The notes below the pieces were generated by a model. The model saw nothing but the letters and a program-made list of their open reading frames with translations. It did not search any database and was not told the DNA's origin. Below are positions 16,494 through 24,712 of a stretch of DNA of 64,000 bases, one piece after another; position 1 is the first letter of the stretch; each line of letters opens with the position of its first letter. The stretch comes from Enterococcus malodoratus ATCC 43197 (GTDB lineage Bacteria > Bacillota > Bacilli > Lactobacillales > Enterococcaceae). The stretch spans positions 62,001-126,000 of the forward strand of contig NZ_KE136482.1 of NCBI RefSeq assembly GCF_000407185.1, given 5' to 3'. Position numbers and translations under genes: made by a program.

Positions 16494-16550
16494 GTATTCA
16501 TTAATTATTTCAAAAGGCCTATAATCAAGGAAAAAGAAAGCAGGGAATAA

Positions 16551-17348
16551 ATGAACCCATTCACTATTTATAATGAAGGAAAAAATGAAGCGCCTGTCAT
16601 TATCAGCCTGCCTCATAGCGGAACCTGGATACCAGAAGAGATGCGGAAAAGTTTACGAAATGAGGCTGTTCTAGCAAATACTGACTGGTTTTTACCGGAA
16701 TTGTACAGTTTTTTGGCAGCCAGCGGCTATACAGTGATCGAAAATCAGGTGAATCGGTATGCGGCTGATCCTAATCGCGAGAGTCGTATGTCTGGCGAGG
16801 ATTATCAAGCTACCGCGGTTTATCAGCGGAATACCTTTGGCAAGCAGTTATATAATGAGACGCTCTCGCCACAAACGATCGATGAACGGTTGAACAAATA
16901 TTATTGGCCGTATCATCAGGCGCTGCAAGAATTGATCGAGGAAAAACGAAAGTATTTTTCAAAAATCTACCTGTTTGATCTGCATAGTTTTGCGGAATAT
17001 CCGAATGTTGATCAGCAGAAACCCGCTGATTTTGTGATTGGAAATCAAGCAGATCAAACTGCCAGCGCGGATTTGCGTGAGGCATTGACGGAGTTACTAG
17101 AGGCGCAAGGGTATAGTGTTTCGAATAATCATCCGTTTCGCGGCGGATTTATTACGCACCATTATGGGCAGCAGGCCGCGATCGAAGCGCTGCAGCTGGA
17201 GATTCGTTATATTCAATACATTGAGAAGCGATCGTTTGGCGAAGAAGAATTGAGCAAGTATGATCCGGAATTGTTCTTATCAACGCAAAAACAGTTAAAA
17301 AAGATTTTTGCTGAATTACTAGCTAAACTTGCATGCGAGAGGAAGTAA
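16551..17348 (+). CDS. N-formylglutamate amidohydrolase-like protein
   Basis: 265 residues of the FGase/HutG family. Motifs seen: SLPHSGTWIPEEM near residue 20, NTDWFLPELYSF, and NRYAADPNRESRM near residue 70, with FDLHSF and a late GGFITHHYG that supply zinc ligands. Characterised members hydrolyse N-formyl-L-glutamate to glutamate and formate in histidine degradation, but no other hut genes are nearby, so the real substrate may be another N-acyl amino acid. It is followed after 3 bp by a methyltransferase gene in the same transcript. Confidence 0.85.
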   Translation: MNPFTIYNEGKNEAPVIISLPHSGTWIPEEMRKSLRNEAVLANTDWFLPELYSFLAASGYTVIENQVNRYAADPNRESRMSGEDYQATAVYQRNTFGKQLYNETLSPQTIDERLNKYYWPYHQALQELIEEKRKYFSKIYLFDLHSFAEYPNVDQQKPADFVIGNQADQTASADLREALTELLEAQGYSVSNNHPFRGGFITHHYGQQAAIEALQLEIRYIQYIEKRSFGEEELSKYDPELFLSTQKQLKKIFAELLAKLACERK

Positions 17349-17351
17349 AAA

Positions 17352-18095
17352 ATGAACGAGCGGAATACGTTTACCCAAAAATTATTGATCGACTCTGGTA
17401 TCAAAGAAAACCTGCGAATTTTAGATGTCGGCTGCGGCACTGGCGAAGTCAGTTTTTTAATTCAGGAGCTGATGGCTGGCACTGGTGAAATTGTTGGAAT
17501 TGACATCAATGAAGCAGCGATTGCAGGTGCCCAAAAAACGGCCGATGAAAAACAGCTGACTAATGTACGATTCATGACGCTGCCGATGGACGCTGCGGCG
17601 GAAAAATTAGGAACGTTTGACGCAATTGTCGGCAGGCGAATACTGATGTATCTGCCTGATCCCTTTCAGGCAATCAAGGATCTAGCAAATTGTTTAAAGC
17701 CCAACGGACGTATGATTTTTCAAGAAAGCGATGCAGCAGGAGCGGGGACGTTGGCTGAAAAATTTCCGCTGCACACCCAAGCGCAACAGTGGGTCTGGGA
17801 AACCGTCGCTCATGAACAAGGGAATATTCACATTGGTTCTGAAATGTATTCTTTGTTTACCAAAGCGGGGCTTACGGTGAAGGATGTTCGTGCAGAAGCC
17901 GTTTTACAGACGGCTGAAACAGGCAGCGATCTTGCTTGGCTACTTCAGATGATGGCGGGGCGAATCATTCAAACAGGCGCCGCAACAAAAACAGATTTAG
18001 AAAGCATCAATGAAGAAGCGTTACTCAAGGAAATGCATCAGGCACAAGCGGTCTTCCTCAGAGATATAAACTTTGGCATTTGTGGGGAGAAATAA
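17352..18095 (+). CDS. Class I SAM-dependent methyltransferase
   Basis: 247 residues with SAM-binding motif I ILDVGCGTGEVSFL (about residues 24-37), motif II GIDINEAAIAGA and motif IV FDAIVGRRILMYLPDP. It belongs to the large UbiE/Methyltransf_25-type group with no clear substrate. The ATG lies 3 bp after the stop of the FGase-like gene, so the pair is co-transcribed; that pairing is the only hint to function. Confidence 0.85.
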   Translation: MNERNTFTQKLLIDSGIKENLRILDVGCGTGEVSFLIQELMAGTGEIVGIDINEAAIAGAQKTADEKQLTNVRFMTLPMDAAAEKLGTFDAIVGRRILMYLPDPFQAIKDLANCLKPNGRMIFQESDAAGAGTLAEKFPLHTQAQQWVWETVAHEQGNIHIGSEMYSLFTKAGLTVKDVRAEAVLQTAETGSDLAWLLQMMAGRIIQTGAATKTDLESINEEALLKEMHQAQAVFLRDINFGICGEK

Positions 18096-18132
18096 AAAAG
18101 CGTTCGATCAAATTTTTGATCGAGCGCTTTTT
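18094..18132. terminator. Bidirectional terminator
   Basis: AAAAAGCGTTCGATCAAA and TTTGATCGAGCGCTTTTT pair across a short loop, shared by the convergent methyltransferase and XRE-cupin genes. Confidence 0.85.
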
Positions 18133-18673
18133 AATAATCATTTGGGGAATGAACGACGATGAATTTTACAACATTGCTCGTCTGGTTGTCCCAGTTGTGA
18201 TCAATCGTCGAAAAATAATGCGCCGAGTCGCCAGGATAAAGCTGGTAGGTCTCTTTTTCGATCACCAAGGTCAAAATTCCTTCTAATACATAAACAAATT
18301 CTTCACCTTGATGCGGATAAGTAGTAGGCAGCTCGCGTTTTTCGTGGGGCATGATCTCAATCATCTTCGGTGCGATCTGTTTATCTTGAGGTGTCCGGCT
18401 CAACTGCTTGTAGATCATATTGTTCAATTTATGGATGACTGGTTGATCATATCCGCGAACGATCGGTTCGATTTCGGGCTCCTCTTCAAAGAAGTAATTG
18501 ATTTTTACTTTGAATAAGTCCGCGATATTCGACAAATGCTCTACCGCAATAGTCGTGATTCCTCGTTCAAATTGAGACAAAAAGCCTGTAGACAGGCCTG
18601 TTGCCTCGGAAAGCTGTTTAAGGGTCATGCCGCGTTCATTGCGCAGGTTTTTTACTTTTTCGCCAATATTCAT
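18131..18673 (-). CDS. XRE-family regulator with C-terminal cupin domain
   Basis: 180 residues: an N-terminal HTH_3 domain (residues 3-58; MTLKQLSEATGLSTGFLSQFE) and a C-terminal cupin (about 105-178; YPHQGEEFVYVLEGILTLVIE). This HTH-cupin layout is common in regulators of amino acid or polyamine metabolism. The second ATG (18673) is chosen because AGAGG lies only 1 nt from the first ATG but 7 nt from the second. It is divergent from hypE-hypD across 240 bp, making it the obvious candidate regulator of that pair. Confidence 0.88.
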   Translation of the reverse strand: MNIGEKVKNLRNERGMTLKQLSEATGLSTGFLSQFERGITTIAVEHLSNIADLFKVKINYFFEEEPEIEPIVRGYDQPVIHKLNNMIYKQLSRTPQDKQIAPKMIEIMPHEKRELPTTYPHQGEEFVYVLEGILTLVIEKETYQLYPGDSAHYFSTIDHNWDNQTSNVVKFIVVHSPNDY

Positions 18674-18855
18674 CTCCATACCTCTATTTCATATTAAAGT
18701 AATTTCTGATTAAGAAAGAACTGAGCAGGATGCCTATTGCGCGTATCCTGACATCAATTAGTTATTTTTAGTATACCCGAAAAACCGTAAAACGCCTAAC
18801 CATCATTTAAATGAAAAACTTTAGAAAAAATAAGTTAAAATATTCACTATTATGA

Positions 18856-18893
18856 ATAAAGCGCTTGCAACTAAACGAGCGGCGCTTTATAAT
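18856..18893 (+). promoter_or_regulatory. hypED promoter with cre-like site and inverted repeat
   Basis: TTGCAA (18865-18870), 17-bp spacer, TATAAT (18888-18893): a near-consensus promoter. A cre-like sequence with core AAAGCGCTT (18856-18869) overlaps the -35 box. The half sites AAAGCGC (18858-18864) and GCGCTTT (18882-18888) form an inverted repeat that brackets the spacer. Repression by CcpA and/or the divergent XRE-cupin protein is likely. Confidence 0.7.
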
Positions 18894-18912
18894 TGAGGCG
18901 GGAGGGAAGAAC

Positions 18913-19692
18913 GTGAAAAAGCCTACGATTTTTAATATTCAGAAGTTTTCGACCCACGATGGGCCGGGGATTCGGACAACGATTTTTTTCAAAGGGTGTC
19001 CCATCAGATGTGAATGGTGTCACAATCCTGAAAGCCAAGTATTTGGGCCGGAAATCATGTTAAACAAATACGGCAAAGAAGAACTGATTGGCAAGGACTA
19101 TTCGATTCGTGAGTTGGTCAAAAAAATTCAATCAGACCAAATCTTTTATGATCAGTCAGGGGGCGGGGTGACCTTTTCTGGCGGTGAAGTGATGGCGCAA
19201 AATATGGATTATGTAGTGGAACTGGCGCAAGAGTGTCAACGATTGGGGATAACGGTCGCGATTGATACTTGCGGAGTAGCACCAACGGAGAATTATCAGC
19301 GAATTTTACCTTACGCGGATTTGTTTTTGTACGATTTAAAGTTCATCGATTCACATAATCACCAGCTTTATACCGGTGCAGGGAATCAGCTGGTCCTGGA
19401 AAATTTACGTTTCTTATCGGAGAACCAAGCGGAGATCAATTTACGTTTGATCTTATTAGATGAAATTAATGCCGATGAAGTAGATGCGGAGGCGATTATT
19501 GACTGGTTGGCAAAAGAAAAAATTCATGTGAATGAAATTTCACTGCTACCCTATCACGATTTTGGCCGTGACAAATATGAACGTTTGAAACGTGTGTGTA
19601 CGCAAAACTTTATCAAACCGGCAGACGAAAAAGTTGAACGGCTTCAAAAGGTTTATCAAGATGCTGGTTATCAAGTGACGATCGGCGGATAA
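18913..19692 (+). CDS. hypE: Glycyl radical enzyme activase (radical SAM), HypE-like
   Basis: 259 residues. The radical-SAM cluster motif is Cys29-x3-Cys33-x2-Cys36 (GCPIRCEWCHNP), followed by GGGVTFSGGEVM, the GRE-activase signature. It generates the 5'-deoxyadenosyl radical that abstracts hydrogen from the catalytic glycine of the adjacent enzyme. It lacks the additional CxxC-rich ferredoxin-like insert present in many non-PFL activases, because HNPESQ passes directly to the beta domain. The start is the GTG at 18913 with GGAGGG 6-7 nt upstream; the upstream in-frame TTG is the promoter -35 box. It lies 49 bp before hypD. Confidence 0.88.
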   Translation: MKKPTIFNIQKFSTHDGPGIRTTIFFKGCPIRCEWCHNPESQVFGPEIMLNKYGKEELIGKDYSIRELVKKIQSDQIFYDQSGGGVTFSGGEVMAQNMDYVVELAQECQRLGITVAIDTCGVAPTENYQRILPYADLFLYDLKFIDSHNHQLYTGAGNQLVLENLRFLSENQAEINLRLILLDEINADEVDAEAIIDWLAKEKIHVNEISLLPYHDFGRDKYERLKRVCTQNFIKPADEKVERLQKVYQDAGYQVTIGG

Positions 19693-19741
19693 AGAAATAT
19701 AAGGAAGCATTGGATCAAAACATAAAACAGGAGGAATAGTA

Positions 19742-22144
19742 ATGACAGAATTAACACTGGAACCAACAAGAAGAGGGAGCACAGAACGAATCAAACGGTT
19801 GCGGGAGATCAGTGATAAGGAATGTACACCGAGTATTTCGATGGAACGAGCGGTCCTATTGACCGAGGCTTACAAGAAATGGGAAGGTAAAGTTTCTGCC
19901 CCTGTTCTACGCGGTCTTTCTTTCAAGTACATCATGGAAAATCGAACGAACTACATTGAAAAAGGCTCGTTAGTTCTTGGAGAAAAGGGTGACAAGCCTT
20001 GGGCGGCACCAACTTTCCCTGAATTATGCTGCCACACCTTGGAAGATTTCGACAATATGCATAATCGCGAAAAAGTATTTTTCCGAGTGAGTGAAGAAGA
20101 TCGACGGGTACAAGAAGAGGTTATTATTCCTTATTGGCATGATCGTGCGATGATGACACGGATGAATCGTCTATTACCAGAAGAATGGCACTTATTATTT
20201 GATGGCGGCCTATATACAGAATTCTTGATGCAGCGCGGACCGGGACATACGGTAGCAGACGGAAAAATGTACCAAAAAGGCTTCGCTGATTTCATAGCAG
20301 ATATCCAACAGGAAATCGACAGTTTGGACTATAACAATGATATGGAAGCATTGAATAAACGCGAAGAATTAGAAGGCATGAAGTTAGTCTGCGAAGGGAT
20401 GATCATTTACGGCAAACGCTACGCGCAGCAATGTCGCGATATGGCTGAATCAGAAACAGACCCGCAGTGGAAACAGGAACTGTTGGAGCTGGCTGAAGTC
20501 TGCGATGTGGTTCCAGAGCATGCGCCGCAAACCTTCCGTCAAGCGATCCAAATGTATTGGTTCACTCATATTGGCGTGACTGTCGAAATGAACAACTGGG
20601 ATGCTTATTCTCCAGGGAAATTGGATCAGCATTTAGAACCTTTCTATGAAAAAGATATTGAAGAGGGTCGTTTGACCCGTGAAGAAGCGCGCGAGTTGTT
20701 AGAAAATCTCTGGATTCAATTTAATAATCAGCCAGCGCCGCCAAAAGTCGGAATCACCTTAAAAGAAAGTGGTACTTATACCGACTTCTGTAACTTAAAT
20801 ACGGGTGCCTTGCGTCCTGATGGAACCAGCGGCGTAAGTGATGTCAGCTACCTAATCTTAGAAGTTATGGACGAAATGAAATTATTGCAGCCAAGTTCCA
20901 ATGTACAGATTTCGCGTAAATCACCAGAGAAATTCCTGCGTGAAGCATTAAAAGTCTCGCGTAAAGGCTGGGGACAACCGGCGATGTATAACTCTGAAGC
21001 GATTTTGGCGGAACTAAGCTACTTAGGAAAATCCGTTGATGATGCCAGAGAGAGCGGAATTTGTTCAGGCTGTGTCGAAGTTGGTGTGGCCGGAAAAGAA
21101 GCCTATGTATTGACCGGGTATCTTAATATTCCGAAAATCTTTGAATTGGCAATGAATCGCGGCTACGATCATTATTCTGATAAACAAGTCGGGATCGACG
21201 TGGGCGATTTCACTGAGATGAAAACCTATGAAGAAGTCTTCAACGCTTTTTATGAAGAATTGCAATACGTGGTGGATGTGAAGGTTGCGGGGAATAACTT
21301 GATTGAACGGATGTACATGGAATTCATGCCGGTACCATTGCTTTCTGTGATGTCCGATGATTGTATCAAGGTCGGAAAAGACTACAATGCCGGCGGCGCT
21401 CGTTACAATACCAGCTATATTCAATGTGTTGGGATCGCGACGATTACTGATTCATTGGCGGCAATCAAACACAACGTCTTCGAAGAAAAAACGATGACGA
21501 TGCAAGAGCTGCTGGCTGCCTGTGAAGCGGACTTTGAAAACTATGACGAGATTTACGACAGAGTTTATAATGAAACACCTAAATACGGAAATGACGATGA
21601 ATATGCGGATATGTTATTGCGAGATGTCGCGGCTTCATTGCAAGATGTAATCGCGGGACGACCAACACCGAAAGGTTCGAAAACAGTAGTAGAGTTCTTA
21701 CCGACAACGTGCCATGTTTACTTTGGTCAAGTCATGGAGGCTTCACCAAACGGCCGTCATAAAGGAATCCCATTACCAGATGGCATTTCACCAGAAAAAG
21801 GGGCCGATCGCAACGGTCCGACAGCAGTAATCAAATCTGCTTCGAAAATCGATCAAACCAAAACCGGCGGTGCATTACTAAATCAGAAATTTACTCCTAG
21901 TGTGGTAGCAGGTGAAGCGGGAATCACGAACATGGCCTCACTAGTTCGCAGCTACTTTGCTTTGGACGGGCACCACATCCAATTCAACGTGATTGATCGA
22001 GAAACCTTGCTGAAGGCGCAAAAACATCCGAAGGAATACGAAAACTTGATTGTTCGGGTAGCGGGCTACAGCGATTACTTCAATAATTTAGAAAAAGCTC
22101 TGCAAGATGAGATCATTTCTCGGACAGAGCAAGCATTCGGATAA
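19742..22144 (+). CDS. hypD: Glycyl radical enzyme, probable trans-4-hydroxy-L-proline dehydratase
   Basis: 800 residues. Thiyl site Cys444 with general base Glu446 (SGCVEVGVAGKEAY) and radical Gly775 in RVAGYSDYF near the C-terminus. Residues I recall as substrate contacts in C. difficile HypD are kept with correct spacing: F and H in FLMQRGPGH, D-F in TYTDFCN, the serine of LKESG, and Tyr460 in LTGY. Product of HypD is (S)-1-pyrroline-5-carboxylate, which a ProC enzyme reduces to proline; no proC is in the window. Other dehydratases or C-S lyases of this superfamily are less likely but not excluded. The AGGAGGAATAGTA leader fixes the ATG. A terminator follows. Confidence 0.85.
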   Translation: MTELTLEPTRRGSTERIKRLREISDKECTPSISMERAVLLTEAYKKWEGKVSAPVLRGLSFKYIMENRTNYIEKGSLVLGEKGDKPWAAPTFPELCCHTLEDFDNMHNREKVFFRVSEEDRRVQEEVIIPYWHDRAMMTRMNRLLPEEWHLLFDGGLYTEFLMQRGPGHTVADGKMYQKGFADFIADIQQEIDSLDYNNDMEALNKREELEGMKLVCEGMIIYGKRYAQQCRDMAESETDPQWKQELLELAEVCDVVPEHAPQTFRQAIQMYWFTHIGVTVEMNNWDAYSPGKLDQHLEPFYEKDIEEGRLTREEARELLENLWIQFNNQPAPPKVGITLKESGTYTDFCNLNTGALRPDGTSGVSDVSYLILEVMDEMKLLQPSSNVQISRKSPEKFLREALKVSRKGWGQPAMYNSEAILAELSYLGKSVDDARESGICSGCVEVGVAGKEAYVLTGYLNIPKIFELAMNRGYDHYSDKQVGIDVGDFTEMKTYEEVFNAFYEELQYVVDVKVAGNNLIERMYMEFMPVPLLSVMSDDCIKVGKDYNAGGARYNTSYIQCVGIATITDSLAAIKHNVFEEKTMTMQELLAACEADFENYDEIYDRVYNETPKYGNDDEYADMLLRDVAASLQDVIAGRPTPKGSKTVVEFLPTTCHVYFGQVMEASPNGRHKGIPLPDGISPEKGADRNGPTAVIKSASKIDQTKTGGALLNQKFTPSVVAGEAGITNMASLVRSYFALDGHHIQFNVIDRETLLKAQKHPKEYENLIVRVAGYSDYFNNLEKALQDEIISRTEQAFG

Positions 22145-22150
22145 GCCTAA

Positions 22151-22178
22151 AATCCTCGACAGTTGTCGAGGATTTTTT
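22151..22178 (+). terminator. Rho-independent terminator after hypD
   Basis: AATCCTCGACA and TGTCGAGGATT with a two-base loop, followed by T run. It separates hypED from the selenoenzyme operon. Confidence 0.9.
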
Positions 22179-22530
22179 GCGTTAAGTCAGAGGAAAGACG
22201 CTCTGGCTTTTTATTTTTTTACCGATATAAAAATAGATAACGCTTCAAGCAGAAAAAAGCATCATCAGCCAAAAAAACTATTTGAAAAAAAGTAAATTAT
22301 TTATTTGACTGTTTTTGGTTTAAAGGAGGAGGTCAGCTTAATAGTTACAATATTTTGAATTTCAAGTTTGGGATTATAATTCAAAGGAATTGTGGATTAA
22401 GTGAAAATAGTAACTATATCATGTATCTGATTATATTAGGCAACAGATAAAACGGTTGTAAATTATTTCTAAAAGACGAAGGACGATTAAAAAATAAAAT
22501 AAATAACAACAAAAATGAATAGAAAAAAGA
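22179..22530. other. AT-rich intergenic region without a recognisable gene
   Basis: About 350 bp between the hypD terminator and the grd promoter. Open frames here are short and lack ribosome binding sites in usable positions. An isolated AAAGGAGGAGGTC at about 22321-22333 looks like a ribosome binding site but is followed by no frame of note. Confidence 0.5.
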
Positions 22531-22559
22531 TTGAAAGTCGAAATGAATGCTGATAAAAT
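22531..22559 (+). promoter_or_regulatory. Probable promoter of the trxB-grd operon
   Basis: TTGAAA (22531-22536), 17-bp spacer, TAAAAT (22554-22559). Transcription would start near 22566, giving a leader of about 210 nt before trxB. Confidence 0.65.
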
Positions 22560-22573
22560 GGGTTTGTCTATAT

Positions 22574-22597
22574 TAGTCGTTTGTCGACAATCGACTA
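22574..22597. promoter_or_regulatory. 24-bp palindromic operator in front of the grd operon
   Basis: TAGTCGTTTGTCGACAATCGACTA is symmetric at all but one base pair position, with centre TTGTCGACAA. It begins about 8 bp after the predicted transcription start. The centre resembles the TTGT-n-ACAA type sites of FCD-family GntR regulators, and such a regulator is encoded at the far end of the operon (31956). Confidence 0.7.
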
Positions 22598-22777
22598 TAA
22601 TTGGATGAATAGATTTTATTAGAAGCTAATCTATTTGAGTGTTTTGTAATGCTCATATAATCACAATTGAAACTGTAATCAACAAGCTCCAAAAAAGAAA
22701 GCGATATCATTTTGGTTTTTTAGAAAATCACGGTGAGTTTTCATCGTATTTTATATAGAACGGAATGGAGGATAGAT

Positions 22778-23707
22778 ATGCAAGTGTATGACGTAATTAT
22801 CATCGGTGCAGGTCCCGCGGGATTGTCAGCAGCTATTTATGCCGGGCGGGCAAGGTTAAAAACATTGCTAATCGAAAAGGGTAAGGATGGTGGACAAATC
22901 ATACTGACTTCCGAGATTGAGAATTATCCCGGCAGTCTGGAGAAGGAATCCGGTCGTTCTCTGATTAAACGGATGACCGAGCAAGCAGCATCATTCGGTG
23001 TTGAGCGCGCAGCGGATACGATTGTTGAAGTCGATTTTTCGAATGATGTGAAAGTAATCAAGGGCAAAAAAGGGGAATATCAAGGGCGTTCAATCATTAT
23101 CGCCTCGGGAGCTTACCCTCGGCCGATCGGTTGTGCGAATGAAAAGGAGTTCATGGGTAAAGGGCTCTCTTATTGTGCGACCTGTGATGCGGCCTTTTTC
23201 GAAGATATGGAAGTTTTTGTGATCGGCGGCGGGAATTCAGCGGTGGAAGAGGCGATCTTCCTATCAACCTTTGCTCGTAAAGTGACGATCATTCAAAATC
23301 TCGCAGAACTGACCGCAGATGCGATCGCGATCGAACAAGTTAAGGCCAACGAGAAGATCCACTATGTCTATAATTCGGTCGTGGAGAGTCTCGAAGGTGA
23401 CGGCATTGTTGAAGCGATCACGATTCGCAACACTGAGACAAATGAAACGACCCGCTTCGATGCTGACGAAGAAGACGGGCTGATTGGTATTTTCAGTTTT
23501 ATCGGTTATTTGCCGCAGTCGAAAATTTTTGAAAATATCGTTGAAATGGAGAGAGGCTACATTAAAACCGATGAAAAGATGGCGACGAATGTTCCGGGCG
23601 TATATGCTGCTGGCGATGTTCGGGTCAAAAATGTTCGTCAAGTTGTCACAGCAAGTGGCGATGGCTGTACAGCGGCTGTTGCGATTGAAAAGTATCTGCA
23701 TCATTAA
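22778..23707 (+). CDS. trxB: Thioredoxin reductase of the grd operon
   Basis: 309 residues. FAD motif GAGPAGLSAAIYAGRA at the N-terminus, redox-active Cys133-Ala-Thr-Cys136 (CATCDAAFF), NADPH motif VIGGGNSAVEEA, and the C-terminal GVYAAGDVR FAD motif. The start is the ATG at 22778 with GGAGG 6 nt upstream; the longer frame lacks a suitable site. As first gene of the operon it supplies NADPH electrons to the neighbouring thioredoxin, which then reduces the selenoprotein GrdA system after each turnover. Confidence 0.93.
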   Translation: MQVYDVIIIGAGPAGLSAAIYAGRARLKTLLIEKGKDGGQIILTSEIENYPGSLEKESGRSLIKRMTEQAASFGVERAADTIVEVDFSNDVKVIKGKKGEYQGRSIIIASGAYPRPIGCANEKEFMGKGLSYCATCDAAFFEDMEVFVIGGGNSAVEEAIFLSTFARKVTIIQNLAELTADAIAIEQVKANEKIHYVYNSVVESLEGDGIVEAITIRNTETNETTRFDADEEDGLIGIFSFIGYLPQSKIFENIVEMERGYIKTDEKMATNVPGVYAAGDVRVKNVRQVVTASGDGCTAAVAIEKYLHH

Positions 23708-23803
23708 AATTTTTCTTGAAATGTCAGCTCCGTACCTTTGCATAAGTAAGCGGATTGGCAGATGAAGTGTGGATTAGAAAATTGATTAAGGAGTAGTTTG
23801 ACT

Positions 23804-24121
23804 ATGAAAGTTTTAGATAAAAAGAATTTTGAAGCGGAAGTATTGCAAAGTCAGGGAACGATGCTGGTTGATTTTTTCTCAGAAACTTGTGAACCCTGCC
23901 AAGCTTTGATGCCCAGTATCGAAGAATTTGCGGATAAATACAGTGAGAAAATACCATTCGCTAAGTTAGATACAGCGAAAGCCAGAAGAGTGGCGATCGG
24001 CCAAAAAATTCTTGGCATACCAGTAATCGCTATCTATAAAGACGGTGAAAAAATCGAAGAGCTGGTGAAAGACGATGCTACACCTGAGAGTGTAGAAGCA
24101 ATGATTCAAAAGTATATTTAA
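23804..24121 (+). CDS. trxA: Thioredoxin with CEPC active site
   Basis: 105 residues, a thioredoxin fold with active site Cys29-Glu30-Pro31-Cys32 (ETCEPCQALMPS) instead of CGPC, no tryptophan before the first cysteine, and a conserved cis-proline (GIPVIAIY). Thioredoxins from clostridial glycine reductase operons also have non-canonical active sites (CVPC as I recall), so this looks like a dedicated electron donor for the reductase. AAGGAG lies 10 nt before the ATG; a TTG six bases upstream is an alternative start. Confidence 0.92.
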   Translation: MKVLDKKNFEAEVLQSQGTMLVDFFSETCEPCQALMPSIEEFADKYSEKIPFAKLDTAKARRVAIGQKILGIPVIAIYKDGEKIEELVKDDATPESVEAMIQKYI

Positions 24122-24165
24122 CGGGTCAAACCGTTTAAATAATAAAAAAACAAGGAGGAATCATT

Positions 24166-24630
24166 ATGTTGCTGAAAGACAAAAAAGTTATCATCCTCGG
24201 CGACAGAGACGGCGTTCCCGGGCAAGCCATTGAAGAATGTGTGAAACCACTAGGCGCAGATGTAGTATTCTCATCCACAGAATGCTTTGTCTGAACGGCC
24301 GCGGGCGCAATGGATCTGGAAAATCAAAAGAGGGTCAAAGAGTTTACAGAGGAATTCGGTGCTGAGAATATTGTTGTTGTTCTTGGCGCGGCGGAAGGTG
24401 AAGCTGCTGGGTTAGCAGCCGAAACTGTAACTTTGGGTGATCCTACGTATGCCGGTCCATTAGCGGGAGTCCAGTTAGGACTTGACGTATATCATATCGT
24501 TGAACCAGAAATGAAAGAAGCGATTGACTCTGAACTGTACGAGGAACAAGTTGGAATGATGGAAATGGTCTTAGATGTTGACGATATTGTCGACGAAATG
24601 GCTTCAATTCGAAGTCAAATAAGTGAATAA
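24166..24630 (+). CDS. grdA: Selenoprotein GrdA (reductase component A), Sec at residue 43
   Basis: 154 residues when the in-frame UGA at 24292-24294 is read as selenocysteine. Context [18 protein letters not shown] is the canonical GrdA site. GrdA is the small redox selenoprotein that takes the carboxymethyl group from component B as Se-carboxymethyl-selenocysteine and delivers it to component C. The ATG has AAGGAGG at good distance; reading stops at TAA 24628. Automatic gene finders will split it at the UGA and report only the C-terminal 106 residues. The frame on both sides is fully conserved, so it is not a pseudogene. Confidence 0.95.
24292..24294 (+). other. Selenocysteine UGA codon in grdA
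   Basis: In-frame TGA, codon 43. Downstream bases ACGGCCGCGGGCGC can form a small GC hairpin of the bacterial SECIS type close to the UGA. Confidence 0.92.
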
Positions 24631-24712
24631 GTTTTGCGTGCAGTTCTTTTATGATACTGGACGAGGACTTGTTCAGTATCATTCCAAAATTTTGATCAGA
24701 AAGGATGTTCCT

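Noticed and set aside
18865-18912. Longer N-terminus for the activase from the TTG at 18865
   Set aside because: That TTG is the -35 box of a near-consensus promoter.
19742-22144. Pyruvate formate-lyase or choline trimethylamine-lyase
   Set aside because: It has a single Cys in GCVE rather than the Cys-Cys of PFL, and residues around Cys444 and the N-terminus match HypD rather than CutC, although betaine genes nearby made CutC tempting.
22107-22295. Frame across the hypD end and terminator
   Set aside because: It overlaps hypD in another frame and reads through the terminator; no binding site.
24166-24630. grdA as a pseudogene because of the UGA
   Set aside because: The UGA sits exactly at the known Sec position and both flanks are conserved in frame.
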